A DNA stretch of 22,228 bases from DASXUG01 sp036504995 (GCA_036504995.1 DASXUG010000014.1:1-22228); one strand, 5' to 3'. Positions 14,913 through 22,184 are shown, numbered from the stretch's first letter. Notes: generated by a model from the sequence alone, not told the origin. Numbers and translations are program-made.

Positions 14913-16571
14913 GTGAAAGCACATCTTACCGAATTACTGACTACCGCCGCGCAAACTTTACAGATTGACACGAGCAATCTGAATGTTTTGCTGGAACGTC
15001 CAAAAAATACGCAACATGGTGATTTTTCAAGCAATATCGCCATGATGTTGGCTAAGCCATTGCGTCAAAACCCACGTACTCTGGCAGAGCAACTAATTAA
15101 AGCCTTACCAGCCTCCGATTACATCGCCAAAACTGAAATTGCAGGCGCTGGCTTTATCAATTTCTATTTAAACAACCAAGCCAAGTATTCTATCATTCGT
15201 GATATTCAGCGCTTAGGAAATAAATTTGGCCATAACAACAACGGTCAACTTAAAAAAGTGCAAGTTGAGTTTGTCTCGGCCAACCCGACGGGCCCGCTGC
15301 ATGTAGGGCATGGGCGTGGCGCCGCTGTGGGCGACTGTCTATGCCGATTATTAGATGCGAATGGTTGGGATGTGACGCGTGAGTTTTATTATAACGATGC
15401 GGGCGCACAAATTGATAATTTAACGCTATCAGTACAAGCACGTTTAAACGGGATTAGTCCTGAAAGTGAAGATTTTCCTGAGAATGGCTATCGTGGTGCT
15501 TATATTGCGGATATTGCCAATGCATACCTCGCCAAACAAACTGTAACGGCAGATGATATGCAAGTCACCGCGGTGGGCGATATTCATGACGCCGAAGCGA
15601 TACGCAAATTTGCCGTGGCTTATTTGCGCAATGAGCAGGATTTAGATTTAAAAGCCTTTCAAATCAAATTTGATGTGTTTTCATTGGAAAGCGCACTTTA
15701 CTCTGAAGGCAAAGTTGAAAATGCCGTTCAAACCTTGATTAAAAGCGGCCATACCTACGAGCAAGACGATGCTTTGTGGTTACGCACGACCGATTTTGGT
15801 GATGATAAAGACCGTGTGATGCGTAAAAGCGAGGGTGGTTATACCTACTTTGTGCCTGATGTCGCTTACCATCTGGAAAAGTGGAAGCGTGGTTTCACAC
15901 GTGTGATTAACGAGCAAGGTGCGGATCATCATAGCACTATCACACGTGTACGCGCAGGCTTGCAGGCCTTGGATTTGGGTATCCCCCAAGCTTGGCCTGA
16001 GTATTTGTTGCATCAAATGGTGACTGTAATGCGTAGTGGAGAAGAGGTTAAAATTTCAAAGCGTGCGGGTAGTTATGTGACCTTGCGTGATTTGATTGAA
16101 GAAGTCGGTTGTGATGCAACGCGTTACTTCTTGGCGGCGCGTCGTCCTGATTCGCAGCTTATTTTTGACATTGATTTGGCACGCGCGCAAACCAATGATA
16201 ACCCTGTTTACTATATTCAATATGCCCACGCCCGTATTTGCAGCGTGCTAGCGCAATGGGGCGGTGATGTTGCGGCATTGAGTAGTGTTGAGTTAAGTCC
16301 TTTGCAATCCACCCATGAAACAGCGTTGATGCAGAAATTAGGTGAATTTCCCGAAGTGGTTGAAAATGCAGCGACTGAGTTAGCGCCGCATAGCATTGCT
16401 AACTATCTCAAAGAATTGGCAAGTAGCCTGCACAGCTTTTACAATGAGCATAAAATATTGATTGAAGACGACGCGTTGAAGCTTGCAAGAATCGCACTTA
16501 TCCAGGCAACACAACAAACGATTAAAAATGGCTTAACGCTTTTAGGTGTTTCTGCACCTGAAAAAATGTAA
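14913..16571 (+). CDS. argS: Arginyl-tRNA synthetase
   Basis: ArgS attaches arginine to tRNA-Arg in the cytoplasm. The 552-residue class I enzyme has the N-terminal ArgS-specific domain, the HIGH-type motif in NPTGPLHVGHGRG (about residue 130), the region RDLIEEVGCDATRYFLAARR, a KMSKS-like motif KISKRAG at about residue 380, and the C-terminal anticodon-binding helical domain (YIQYAHARICSVLAQW onward). The start is a GTG at 14913, giving MKAHLTELLTTAAQ; no ATG lies near. The length is slightly under the 560-590 common for the family. It is followed within 20 bases by a SPOR-domain gene and then dsbA, all on the plus strand, suggesting one transcript. Confidence 0.97.
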   Translation: MKAHLTELLTTAAQTLQIDTSNLNVLLERPKNTQHGDFSSNIAMMLAKPLRQNPRTLAEQLIKALPASDYIAKTEIAGAGFINFYLNNQAKYSIIRDIQRLGNKFGHNNNGQLKKVQVEFVSANPTGPLHVGHGRGAAVGDCLCRLLDANGWDVTREFYYNDAGAQIDNLTLSVQARLNGISPESEDFPENGYRGAYIADIANAYLAKQTVTADDMQVTAVGDIHDAEAIRKFAVAYLRNEQDLDLKAFQIKFDVFSLESALYSEGKVENAVQTLIKSGHTYEQDDALWLRTTDFGDDKDRVMRKSEGGYTYFVPDVAYHLEKWKRGFTRVINEQGADHHSTITRVRAGLQALDLGIPQAWPEYLLHQMVTVMRSGEEVKISKRAGSYVTLRDLIEEVGCDATRYFLAARRPDSQLIFDIDLARAQTNDNPVYYIQYAHARICSVLAQWGGDVAALSSVELSPLQSTHETALMQKLGEFPEVVENAATELAPHSIANYLKELASSLHSFYNEHKILIEDDALKLARIALIQATQQTIKNGLTLLGVSAPEKM

Positions 16572-16591
16572 GCCAGTTCAAGGAAAAGCAT

Positions 16592-17221
16592 ATGAGTCGT
16601 GATTACAAATCCCCCAATAAGAAAAAAACTAACGGCAAGAGTAGCCCGATGTTTGTTGGCCTTTTGGTCGGTCTCTTAATAGGCGTAGTGTTGTCTGTTG
16701 GACTCACCATCTATATTAAATCTAGTGGTAGCCCGTTCTCTGAGATTTCAAAGCCTGAAGATAAAATTAAGCCTGTAGAAGATAAAAAGACTGAGGATAA
16801 GCCTGCCCATAGCCAAGAAACTAAGCCTTCACAGGGTCAAGGCGAAAAAGCTGGCGAGAATGGCAAACCTAGATTTGATTTTTATAAAATTCTGCCAGGT
16901 AGTGAAAGTGCTGTCAGCGAGCAAGAAATCAAAAAGAACGAGCAGCAAGCAGATCAGGCGAATCAAGCCGTTAATTATTACTTGCAGGTTGGGGCTTTTC
17001 AGACTGAGCAAGAGGCAGACAATATGAAAGCTAAATTAGCGTTGTTGGGCATGGAATCAGTGATTCAAACCGCTAGTGTCCCAGATAAAGGGGTTTGGCA
17101 TCGCGTGCGTGTGGGCCCATTTACCGAGCTGTCGCAAACGGACAAAGCTAAAGAAGATTTAACGCAAAACGGGTTTAAAGCGGATCTGATCAAAGTTAAA
17201 ATTGATGCAACTAATCAATAA
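16592..17221 (+). CDS. SPOR-domain membrane protein (FtsN-like)
   Basis: The 209-residue protein has a basic cytoplasmic N-terminus (SRDYKSPNKKKTNGK), one membrane span at about residues 20-43 (MFVGLLVGLLIGVVLSVGLTIYI), a Lys/Glu/Pro-rich periplasmic linker, and a C-terminal SPOR domain from about residue 128 (YYLQVGAFQTEQEADNMKAKLALLG ... RVRVGPFTE). SPOR domains bind denuded glycan strands at the division septum, and this layout is that of FtsN and similar divisome-linked proteins. It starts after a clear AAGGA site, 20 bases behind argS, an arrangement common in betaproteobacteria. Whether it is the true FtsN cannot be shown from the sequence alone. Confidence 0.9.
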   Translation: MSRDYKSPNKKKTNGKSSPMFVGLLVGLLIGVVLSVGLTIYIKSSGSPFSEISKPEDKIKPVEDKKTEDKPAHSQETKPSQGQGEKAGENGKPRFDFYKILPGSESAVSEQEIKKNEQQADQANQAVNYYLQVGAFQTEQEADNMKAKLALLGMESVIQTASVPDKGVWHRVRVGPFTELSQTDKAKEDLTQNGFKADLIKVKIDATNQ

Positions 17222-17295
17222 AGTTGTCAGCTAAATATTGAATTAATCGTTTATCAACTAGTCGGACAGTTATTGTTAATTATTAAGGAATTTAC

Positions 17296-17931
17296 ATGTA
17301 TAAAAGTTTATTAATTGCTCTGGCAATGCTCGCTTCTACCCAAGTGTTTGCAGAACCTAAATTGGATACGGAATACAGCCAGACTGCGCAAGTGATTCCT
17401 ACTGATAATCCTGCAAAAATCGAAGTTACAGAGTTGTTCTGGTATGGATGTCCACATTGCTATGCGATGGAACCTGAATTATCTGCTTGGGTAAAGAAGT
17501 TACCTGCAGATGTTTATTTTAAACGTATTCCTGGCTTGCCAAGACCAGATTGGGCGCCGATGGCAAAAGCCTTCTATGCGATGGAAGCGCTTGGCATCAC
17601 CGAAAAATTACATACAAAATTATTTGATGCGATTCATAAAGATAAGGTTTTACGTCCAGATGACGAAGCAGGTGCGATTGACTGGATTACAAAACAAAGT
17701 GGCCTAGACCGTAAGAAAGTGGACGAGGCTTTTAAATCTTTCTCACTTAACACCAAGCTCAACCATGCCATGCAAGTGTTCCGCGCATCTGGCGCAACTG
17801 GCGTACCAACTTTGATTATTGATGGTAAATATATCACCTCAAGCACCATGGCTGGCGGCAATACCGAAGCGCTTAAAACTGCAGACTATTTAATTGCTAA
17901 TGTCAGAAAAGATAAATCAGCAAAAAAGTAA
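17296..17931 (+). CDS. dsbA: Thiol:disulfide interchange protein DsbA
   Basis: DsbA puts disulfide bonds into newly exported proteins in the periplasm and is reoxidised by DsbB. The 211-residue precursor has a cleavable signal peptide (hydrophobic core LLIALAMLAS, likely cut after VFA at residue 19), the thioredoxin-fold active site CPHC (Cys52, Cys55) in FWYGCPHCYAMEP, an inserted helical domain, and the cis-proline loop GVPTLII. Length and motifs match DsbA and not DsbC or DsbG. A good AAGGAA site precedes the ATG. It follows the SPOR gene by about 75 bases and may share its transcript. Confidence 0.95.
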   Translation: MYKSLLIALAMLASTQVFAEPKLDTEYSQTAQVIPTDNPAKIEVTELFWYGCPHCYAMEPELSAWVKKLPADVYFKRIPGLPRPDWAPMAKAFYAMEALGITEKLHTKLFDAIHKDKVLRPDDEAGAIDWITKQSGLDRKKVDEAFKSFSLNTKLNHAMQVFRASGATGVPTLIIDGKYITSSTMAGGNTEALKTADYLIANVRKDKSAKK

Positions 17932-17996
17932 CTGCTAGAACGACTGCTGGCAACGTTAAAGTCAGTGTTAAGCCAGCAAGCAAAGCTAAATAGCCA

Positions 17997-18620
17997 ATGA
18001 CGTTAACAACTAATCCACCCGCAGACGCATCAAAACCGCTGCGGGTTTTTATTTCTGGCGCTTCTAGCGGCATAGGTCTTGCGCTCGCTAAGCAATTTGC
18101 GCAAAACGGCGCGATACTTGGTTTGGCGGCGAGAAGGTCGGAGCCGCTGCAAAATTTTAAAGCTGGCATTTTGAGCGCATGTGAAATTTATGTGCTGGAT
18201 GTACGAGATCATCATGCGCTCAATCAAGCGGCACAAGATTTTATCGCCAAACATGGTGGGATAGATATTGTGATTGCCAATGCTGGCGTCAGTTGCGGCA
18301 CGCTAACCGAGCATGCGGAAGATATAGCAGCATTTCAAGCCGTGATGGATACCAATGTTATGGGCATGGTACATACCTTTCAACCCTTTATTGCGAGTAT
18401 GCAACAAGCTAAACAGGGTCAACTAGTGGGTATTGCCAGCGTTGCTGGTATAAGGGGTTTGCCAGGGGCAGGCGCTTACTCTGCTAGTAAAGCTGCAGCG
18501 ATCAACTATTTAGAAAGTCTGCGGGTTGAAATGCAAGACTATGGTATCGCCGTAACCACCATCGCCCCAGGTTACGCGACTATCGGGTGCGAAAAGTTAG
18601 CTTTAAGTATAACTATTTGA
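17997..18620 (+). pseudogene. Short-chain dehydrogenase, 3'-truncated
   Basis: The first 195 or so residues form a good classical SDR: the nucleotide fold GASSGIG (residues 21-27), IANAG for the central strand, the catalytic serine in GIASVAG, and Tyr161-x3-Lys165 in YSASKAA, followed by TTIAPGYA. At this point intact relatives continue with a threonine-proline-containing stretch and 50-60 more residues; here the frame instead runs into TIGCEKLALSITI and stops, giving 207 residues. The break at about 18585 coincides with a sharp shift to AT-rich sequence. The substrate-binding C-terminal part is therefore lost, and I treat the gene as a remnant, although the NAD(P)-binding core and catalytic pair are present. 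The ATG at 17997 lacks a clear ribosome-binding site. Confidence 0.8.
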
Positions 18621-19002
18621 ATAAATATGAATATTATTAAATCTAATACAAATTTATTAGAATTAATATTTCAAATATGTTTTTAATCTAACTCTTTATT
18701 CATTATTTAATGACAATTTTATTTAAGGGTCTAATACGTTAGTTTTCTATCATTTAAGTTGTATTCTTAGAATAGAGGCAATGAATAACAATAGATGATT
18801 GAAATAGGCACATGCCGTTATAGCTTTAACAGATAAAACACTGACTCTTCGATTTCCAGCGACCTCAGTACTATTCTTGCTGAATGTTAATTAAATACAA
18901 TTATCTAGAAATATATAAATTATATTTTTTGGGATAATTGAGTATAATCAATAAAAATCAATAAGTTGCAGTTAGTTAAAAATTGATCAAAGGTTGTGCA
19001 AA
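18621..19002. other. Gene-free AT-rich stretch
   Basis: These 382 bases hold no open frame with coding character on either strand, no tRNA, and no convincing terminator. There is a weak inverted pair (TCTAAT and ATTAGA around 18642-18661). It lies just inside the point where the SDR gene is cut, and I read it as degraded junction sequence. Confidence 0.5.
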
Positions 19003-19752
19003 TCAAACCTCAATCACCAACTCTGGATTAAAGTCTAAATTCTCCTCACGACCTCTCAATACATACCCCCTCGGATTACAAATCACCCTAGTACCCTTTG
19101 AAACATAGTCGAAACAGTCATGCGTATGACCATGAATCCAGATGTCGCTATAACCTAAGAGGTAATCTGCGTTGCTGGCAAAACATGCACTGAGAAGGTC
19201 TTGCTTGTAACGTTCCGCAACTGACTCAGTTGAAGGTAAGTGATGCGTGACAACAATAGTTTTACCATCAAATGGCTCAGACAACTTTAACTTGAGCCAT
19301 CGTGCACTCTCGTTAAAAAGACTCACTGATTTGGGTGGCGTGAATTTATCATCACCTTCACGAATCATTCTAAAGTCATTAAGACTTACTGAAGCTAGCT
19401 CCATCGCTTGCGTTTGCCTAGTTAAGCCAAACAGCAAACAATCAGTCCACAGGGTGGCGCCTAGAAACCTAACACCATTAATCATCACTTCATCGTTGTC
19501 TAAAAAGTGCACGCCAGTCTCTTTAGCTGCACGCCTTAACTCTTGAATGGTTGCATTACGTTCTTTGCCATAAAATTCATGATTACCAGCCACATATACA
19601 ATTTCAGTCGGCGGCCATATTGTTCTTGCCCAATAAATACCAGCATTGCCAACCGCAATGTCGCCAGCAAGAACAACCACATCAGCATCAGCTTTAGGAG
19701 TATCCATATCGGATATTTCTAAGTGCAATTCGCTAAGTATTAGAATTTTCAT
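19003..19752 (-). CDS. Calcineurin-like metallophosphoesterase
   Basis: The 249-residue protein has the metal-binding motifs of the calcineurin-like phosphoesterase fold in order: ILSELHLE (residues 5-12), GDI (Asp31), GNHEF (Asn57, His58), VTHHLPS (His170) and GHTHD (His209, His211). Such enzymes hydrolyse phosphomono- or diesters with two metal ions; the substrate is not evident. The first motif is unusual: relatives have Asp-x-His, but here residue 8 is Glu (codon GAA), so one metal ligand is changed conservatively. I chose the ATG at 19752 because MKILILSELHLE is the standard family start; the frame extends to 19839 but those residues look unrelated. It is divergent from the HAD gene at 19957, and no signal peptide is present. 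Confidence 0.88.
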   Translation of the reverse strand: MKILILSELHLEISDMDTPKADADVVVLAGDIAVGNAGIYWARTIWPPTEIVYVAGNHEFYGKERNATIQELRRAAKETGVHFLDNDEVMINGVRFLGATLWTDCLLFGLTRQTQAMELASVSLNDFRMIREGDDKFTPPKSVSLFNESARWLKLKLSEPFDGKTIVVTHHLPSTESVAERYKQDLLSACFASNADYLLGYSDIWIHGHTHDCFDYVSKGTRVICNPRGYVLRGREENLDFNPELVIEV

Positions 19753-19956
19753 AATGTTAGATTTGTATGTAATTAGTTGCTCATTTAGTCGGAATTTAAT
19801 ATCGTCATCACTCAAGTTAATTCTCAAAGAATAATACAATTACATTTATATTTTTGTTTCACTTGTGAACTAAAAACAAACGTAACATCATGATATTAAT
19901 AAATATTTTTTCCTAAATATAGATAAATTTTACATGATTTAAAGTAAAATCTCATA

Positions 19957-20391
19957 ATGATTCTATTTGTCGATTTTGATGGTGTTTTGCACCCATTTAT
20001 AAAAGACAGATTTGATGGCCCAAAATTTACAAAACTGGCCTTGTTAGAAGGGTGGTTGAGAGATCACGCTGAAATAAACGTTGTCATTAGTTCAAGTTGG
20101 CGAGATACGATGAGCGTTGAAAAACTTCAAAGCTTTTTCTCTGAAGATATCAGACCACGCATCATCGATAAATGCCCACAACTGCCATGGGAACCTGAAC
20201 CTGATTTTTGGCGACACGAAGAAATCATGGCTTGGATCAAGAAAACTAAGTATCAAGGAAAATGGCTAGCCATCGATGATTCGTCACATGAATTCCCGCC
20301 AAATTTTGAATTGTTGGTTGTTTGCAATCCTGAAGTTGCACTTGATCAACGTGTTCTTGAAGAACTTACAGATCGATTTGCTGCGCTATAA
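19957..20391 (+). CDS. Small HAD-fold phosphatase-like protein (first of two)
   Basis: The 144-residue protein opens with MILFVDFDGVLHP, the HAD motif I with Asp6 and Asp8, followed by the threonine/serine motif VVISSSWR (residues 42-49) and the acidic motif WLAIDDSS (Asp107, Asp108). This short layout without a cap domain resembles the HAD group found in or near RNA-repair proteins (HAD_2_SAK type), which I recall as typically ending WLAIDD. The assignment is from motif recognition and not from a search. The expected reaction is phosphate removal from a nucleic-acid end or other phosphoester. The same motifs recur in the gene at 20686. It is divergent from the phosphoesterase gene, and a TAAAAT hexamer ends 6 bases before the ATG, so its messenger may be nearly leaderless. 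Confidence 0.75.
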   Translation: MILFVDFDGVLHPFIKDRFDGPKFTKLALLEGWLRDHAEINVVISSSWRDTMSVEKLQSFFSEDIRPRIIDKCPQLPWEPEPDFWRHEEIMAWIKKTKYQGKWLAIDDSSHEFPPNFELLVVCNPEVALDQRVLEELTDRFAAL

Positions 20392-20469
20392 CAAATATGG
20401 GTCTGGGTGATATGGCATTTGTTATTTGACAATTTGCCCGTTTTATTTTTTAACAATATAGAGTTATTT

Positions 20470-20652
20470 ATGCCCGCCGAAACAAAAAAACGAATTGTGA
20501 TTAGGGTGACTGAACTACAGCTAGAACAGCTTCGAATGGCAGCTGATTTTTCAGGTGTAACTGTAAATAAGTTTGTTGCACAGGCTGTAGAAGCCAATTT
20601 GAAAGACTCGTTGAGATCTATTGAGCTCGTGAAAGCCTTTGATTCTGAGTAA
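20470..20652 (+). CDS. Small ribbon-helix-helix-like protein (DUF1778/TacA-like antitoxin family)
   Basis: The 60-residue product (start MPAETKKRIVIRVTELQ) has the pattern of an N-terminal beta strand (KRIVIRVT) followed by two helices (LEQLRMAADFSG, VNKFVAQAVEANL). This matches ribbon-helix-helix DNA-binding antitoxins of the DUF1778/TacA kind, which pair with GNAT toxins. No acetyltransferase gene is next to it. Instead it sits between two HAD genes, 78 bases after the first and 33 before the second, so it could be their repressor or partner. The ATG at 20470 was chosen; the frame continues upstream to a GTG at 20407, but those residues are hydrophobic and unlike the family. Family assignment is moderate. 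Confidence 0.7.
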   Translation: MPAETKKRIVIRVTELQLEQLRMAADFSGVTVNKFVAQAVEANLKDSLRSIELVKAFDSE

Positions 20653-20685
20653 ACCTAATAACAATGACTCCTATAAAATATTGAA

Positions 20686-21210
20686 ATGAAAATTTTTTTA
20701 GACTTTGACGGCGTGCTTCACCCAGATGATGTTTATAACTCAAAGCGTGGGCTTGAGCTTCGAGCTCCTGGACACTTGATGATGCATGCGCCTGTTTTGC
20801 AAACCATCCTCGATGAGATTGATCCGCATGGGGACATTAAAATTATTCTCTCCACTTCTTGGGTACGAATTAAAGGATTTGATCGCACAAAAAAATACCT
20901 AAGTGACGGCTTAGCTAGCCGAGTGATTGGTGCTACCTGGCACTCTGGGATGGTGAAACGTCAAAATGATTTCCGAAATAGTTTATTAGACCCGTTCCTT
21001 CAGATGAGTAGATTTCAACAAATAGAGTGGTATCTAAAACGCCATCCAACCAAAGAGTGGTTAGCTATCGATGATTTACATTCTGGCGCTGAGACTTGGC
21101 CTGAAGATATGAGCGATCACTTAGTATTAACTGATCCAGACAATGGGCTGGGTTGCTTGAATGCTCAGAATGAGCTTGTCACAAAGTTGAGAAGAGTAGG
21201 TATTCTGTAA
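20686..21210 (+). CDS. Small HAD-fold phosphatase-like protein (second of two)
   Basis: The 174-residue protein has the same architecture as the gene at 19957: LDFDGVLHP at the start (Asp6, Asp8), IILSTSWVR (residues 53-61) in the place of SSSWR, and WLAIDDLHSG (Asp129, Asp130). It is longer by a middle segment at about residues 75-120 that includes many basic residues. The two proteins look like diverged relatives and not a recent duplication. Lying 33 bases after the RHH-like gene, it probably shares a transcript with it. The in-frame codons after its TAA continue for about 30 residues (FANELSVRYREY ...) before the next stop, perhaps a remnant. Confidence 0.75.
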   Translation: MKIFLDFDGVLHPDDVYNSKRGLELRAPGHLMMHAPVLQTILDEIDPHGDIKIILSTSWVRIKGFDRTKKYLSDGLASRVIGATWHSGMVKRQNDFRNSLLDPFLQMSRFQQIEWYLKRHPTKEWLAIDDLHSGAETWPEDMSDHLVLTDPDNGLGCLNAQNELVTKLRRVGIL

Positions 21211-21306
21211 TTTGCCAACGAGCTTTCGGTACGTTATCGAGAATATATCAACCTGAAACAAGGGATGGAAATAACTGAACTCCCCCACTATTACAAAGAT
21301 TATTAA

Positions 21307-21355
21307 TAGGTACATAAATGTTTATTTATTAGTAAAATTACTCTTTAGGTACATA
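21307..21355 (+). promoter_or_regulatory. Paired TAGGTACATA repeats around the XRE gene promoter
   Basis: TAGGTACATA occurs at 21307-21316 and again at 21346-21355, 39 bases apart (close to four helical turns). Between them lies a TAAAAT hexamer (21333-21338) that could be a -10 element, with the first repeat then covering the -35 position and the second just after the start site. The layout fits an autoregulatory operator pair. The second copy also supplies the TAGG ahead of the XRE start codon, and the first copy is followed by a start codon and a four-codon frame (ATG TTT ATT TAT TAG). Confidence 0.45.
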
Positions 21356-21358
21356 TTT

Positions 21359-21679
21359 ATGAATAATATAATGAGGTCAATAGAAGACTTTGAGTTTGAG
21401 CTTGGAGAGCAAGTTAGGAATTTGAGGATTAAGAGGGAGCTTGATCAGAAAGGTCTCGCAAGCAATGCCAATATAAGTCTCGGAGCACTGATGAATCTTG
21501 AGAATGGTCGCGGATCAACACTTAAAACAATGATTAAAGTGTTAAGAATTTTGGGTAGAGAGGATTGGTTATTAATGTTATCGCCTCAATCAGCAATAAG
21601 TCCTTTGGCCATGTTGAGAGATCAAAAGAAAAAAGAACCAAGACGCAAAGTTTTTCGACCCAGAGCAAAGAAGGTATAA
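21359..21679 (+). CDS. HipB-like XRE family regulator without a HipA partner
   Basis: The 106-residue protein has a helix-turn-helix at about residues 16-68 (LGEQVRNLRIKRELDQKGLASNANISLGALMNLENGRG, then STLKTMIKVLRILGREDWL) and a basic tail (SPLAMLRDQKKKEPRRKVFRPRAKKV). This combination is typical of HipB antitoxin-type regulators that sit just upstream of a HipA kinase gene. No hipA follows: the next gene is a broken T5orf172 remnant. It may thus be an orphan regulator or the survivor of a decayed toxin-antitoxin pair. Alternative in-frame starts are 21359 and 21371. Neighbouring repeats and a palindrome could be its operators. Confidence 0.8.
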   Translation: MNNIMRSIEDFEFELGEQVRNLRIKRELDQKGLASNANISLGALMNLENGRGSTLKTMIKVLRILGREDWLLMLSPQSAISPLAMLRDQKKKEPRRKVFRPRAKKV

Positions 21680-21760
21680 GCCAAACCACGGCATATGCAG
21701 AATCACACTCCTTTAGTTTTTTTATTAGATCAATTGCATTAGCAGCCATCAAATTTTCTT

Positions 21761-21784
21761 GTTTCGATTATCAATAATCGAAAC
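21761..21784 (+). promoter_or_regulatory. 24-base near-perfect palindrome before the T5orf172 remnant
   Basis: GTTTCGATTAT and ATAATCGAAAC are perfect inverted arms of 11 bases separated by CA. It lies about 80 bases after the XRE stop and 20 before the next ATG. It could be a dimeric operator (perhaps for the XRE protein) or a compact transcript hairpin; there is no T-run immediately after it. Confidence 0.55.
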
Positions 21785-21803
21785 CTTATTTGATAATCAT
21801 TAT

Positions 21804-22006
21804 ATGGCACGATCAAGGTACAGCAATAACTATAAGCAAAACCATGGCGTAGCTGGGGTCGTTTATATTCTCGACAATCCATTACTTAAAGATGGAGTAT
21901 ACAAAATTGGTGCAGCCGACGCTCTGGGGCAAAGCGAGCAGAAGATCTGAATAAAAGTGCCAACACTGGCACGCCCGGCACCTTCAGGTGTGTTTTTTCT
22001 TATGAT
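21804..22006 (+). pseudogene. T5orf172 (GIY-YIG-like) protein, frameshifted and 3'-truncated
   Basis: From the ATG at 21804 the frame reads VAGVVYILDNPLLKDGVYKIGAA, the start of a T5orf172/GIY-YIG-type nuclease-like domain (VYIL, then YKIG). At about 21916-21919 the frame breaks: the annotated frame stops at 21950, but one frame over the sequence continues with RRSGAKRAEDLNKSANTGTP and GTFRCVFSYD, which is exactly the expected next part of the domain. A single missing base explains this. The domain is cut off near 22006, where the sequence switches to a methyltransferase gene. It is not expected to make a working protein. Confidence 0.8.
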
Positions 22007-22184
22007 ACTTATGTTTGGATTTTTATTACAATGACCTACTATCGTGATGGTAATCATGTTCCCTGTACTTGTTTACATGTACTTTCGCCTTGCAAAGTCT
22101 GAAGAGAAGGAAGCAAATGCTGAGTTTGGTAAAGATTATCAGGAATATTCAGCACGGGTTCCTGCATTTATACCAAAGTTCTAA
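22000..22184 (+). pseudogene. Isoprenylcysteine carboxyl methyltransferase-family gene, 3' remnant with a stop codon
   Basis: The last 45 codons before the TAA at 22184 read VIMFPVLVYMYFRLAKSEE, then FGKDYQEYSARVPAFIPKF, the hallmark C-terminus of the membrane methyltransferases of the ICMT/phosphatidylethanolamine methyltransferase type. In the same frame just upstream is LMFGFLLQ, then a TGA stop at 22032-22034 exactly where relatives have Trp (LLQWPT). This is a TGG to TGA change. The N-terminal three quarters are absent and replaced by the T5orf172 remnant. The gene is thus both truncated and interrupted. Confidence 0.82.

Larger units (their letters stand above)
18585..22006. mobile_element. 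AT-rich accessory segment bounded by two truncated genes
   Basis: The left end is where the SDR gene loses its reading frame (about 18585). The right end is where a T5orf172 remnant meets the inside of a methyltransferase gene (about 21995-22006). Between them the DNA is clearly more AT-rich than the backbone and carries mostly small accessory genes: phosphoesterase, two HAD proteins, an RHH-like protein and an XRE regulator. No integrase, transposase or terminal repeat is visible, so the means of arrival is unknown and the limits are approximate. Confidence 0.55.

Noticed and set aside
17945..17978. TGCTGGC/GCCAGCA hairpin after dsbA as a terminator
   Set aside because: The stem is only seven pairs with a 20-base loop and no T-run, so I do not call it.
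17903..18169. 88-residue minus-strand frame with a hydrophobic end, antisense to the SDR start
   Set aside because: It lies mainly over conserved SDR codons and the hydrophobic part arises from the complement of the gap; no ribosome-binding site.
18621..19002. CRISPR array or insertion sequence ends in the AT-rich gap
   Set aside because: No regularly spaced repeats, terminal inverted repeats or transposase fragment could be found.
21863..22057. 64-residue minus-strand frame at the right end
   Set aside because: It is antisense to the T5orf172 and methyltransferase remnants and has no coding character of its own.
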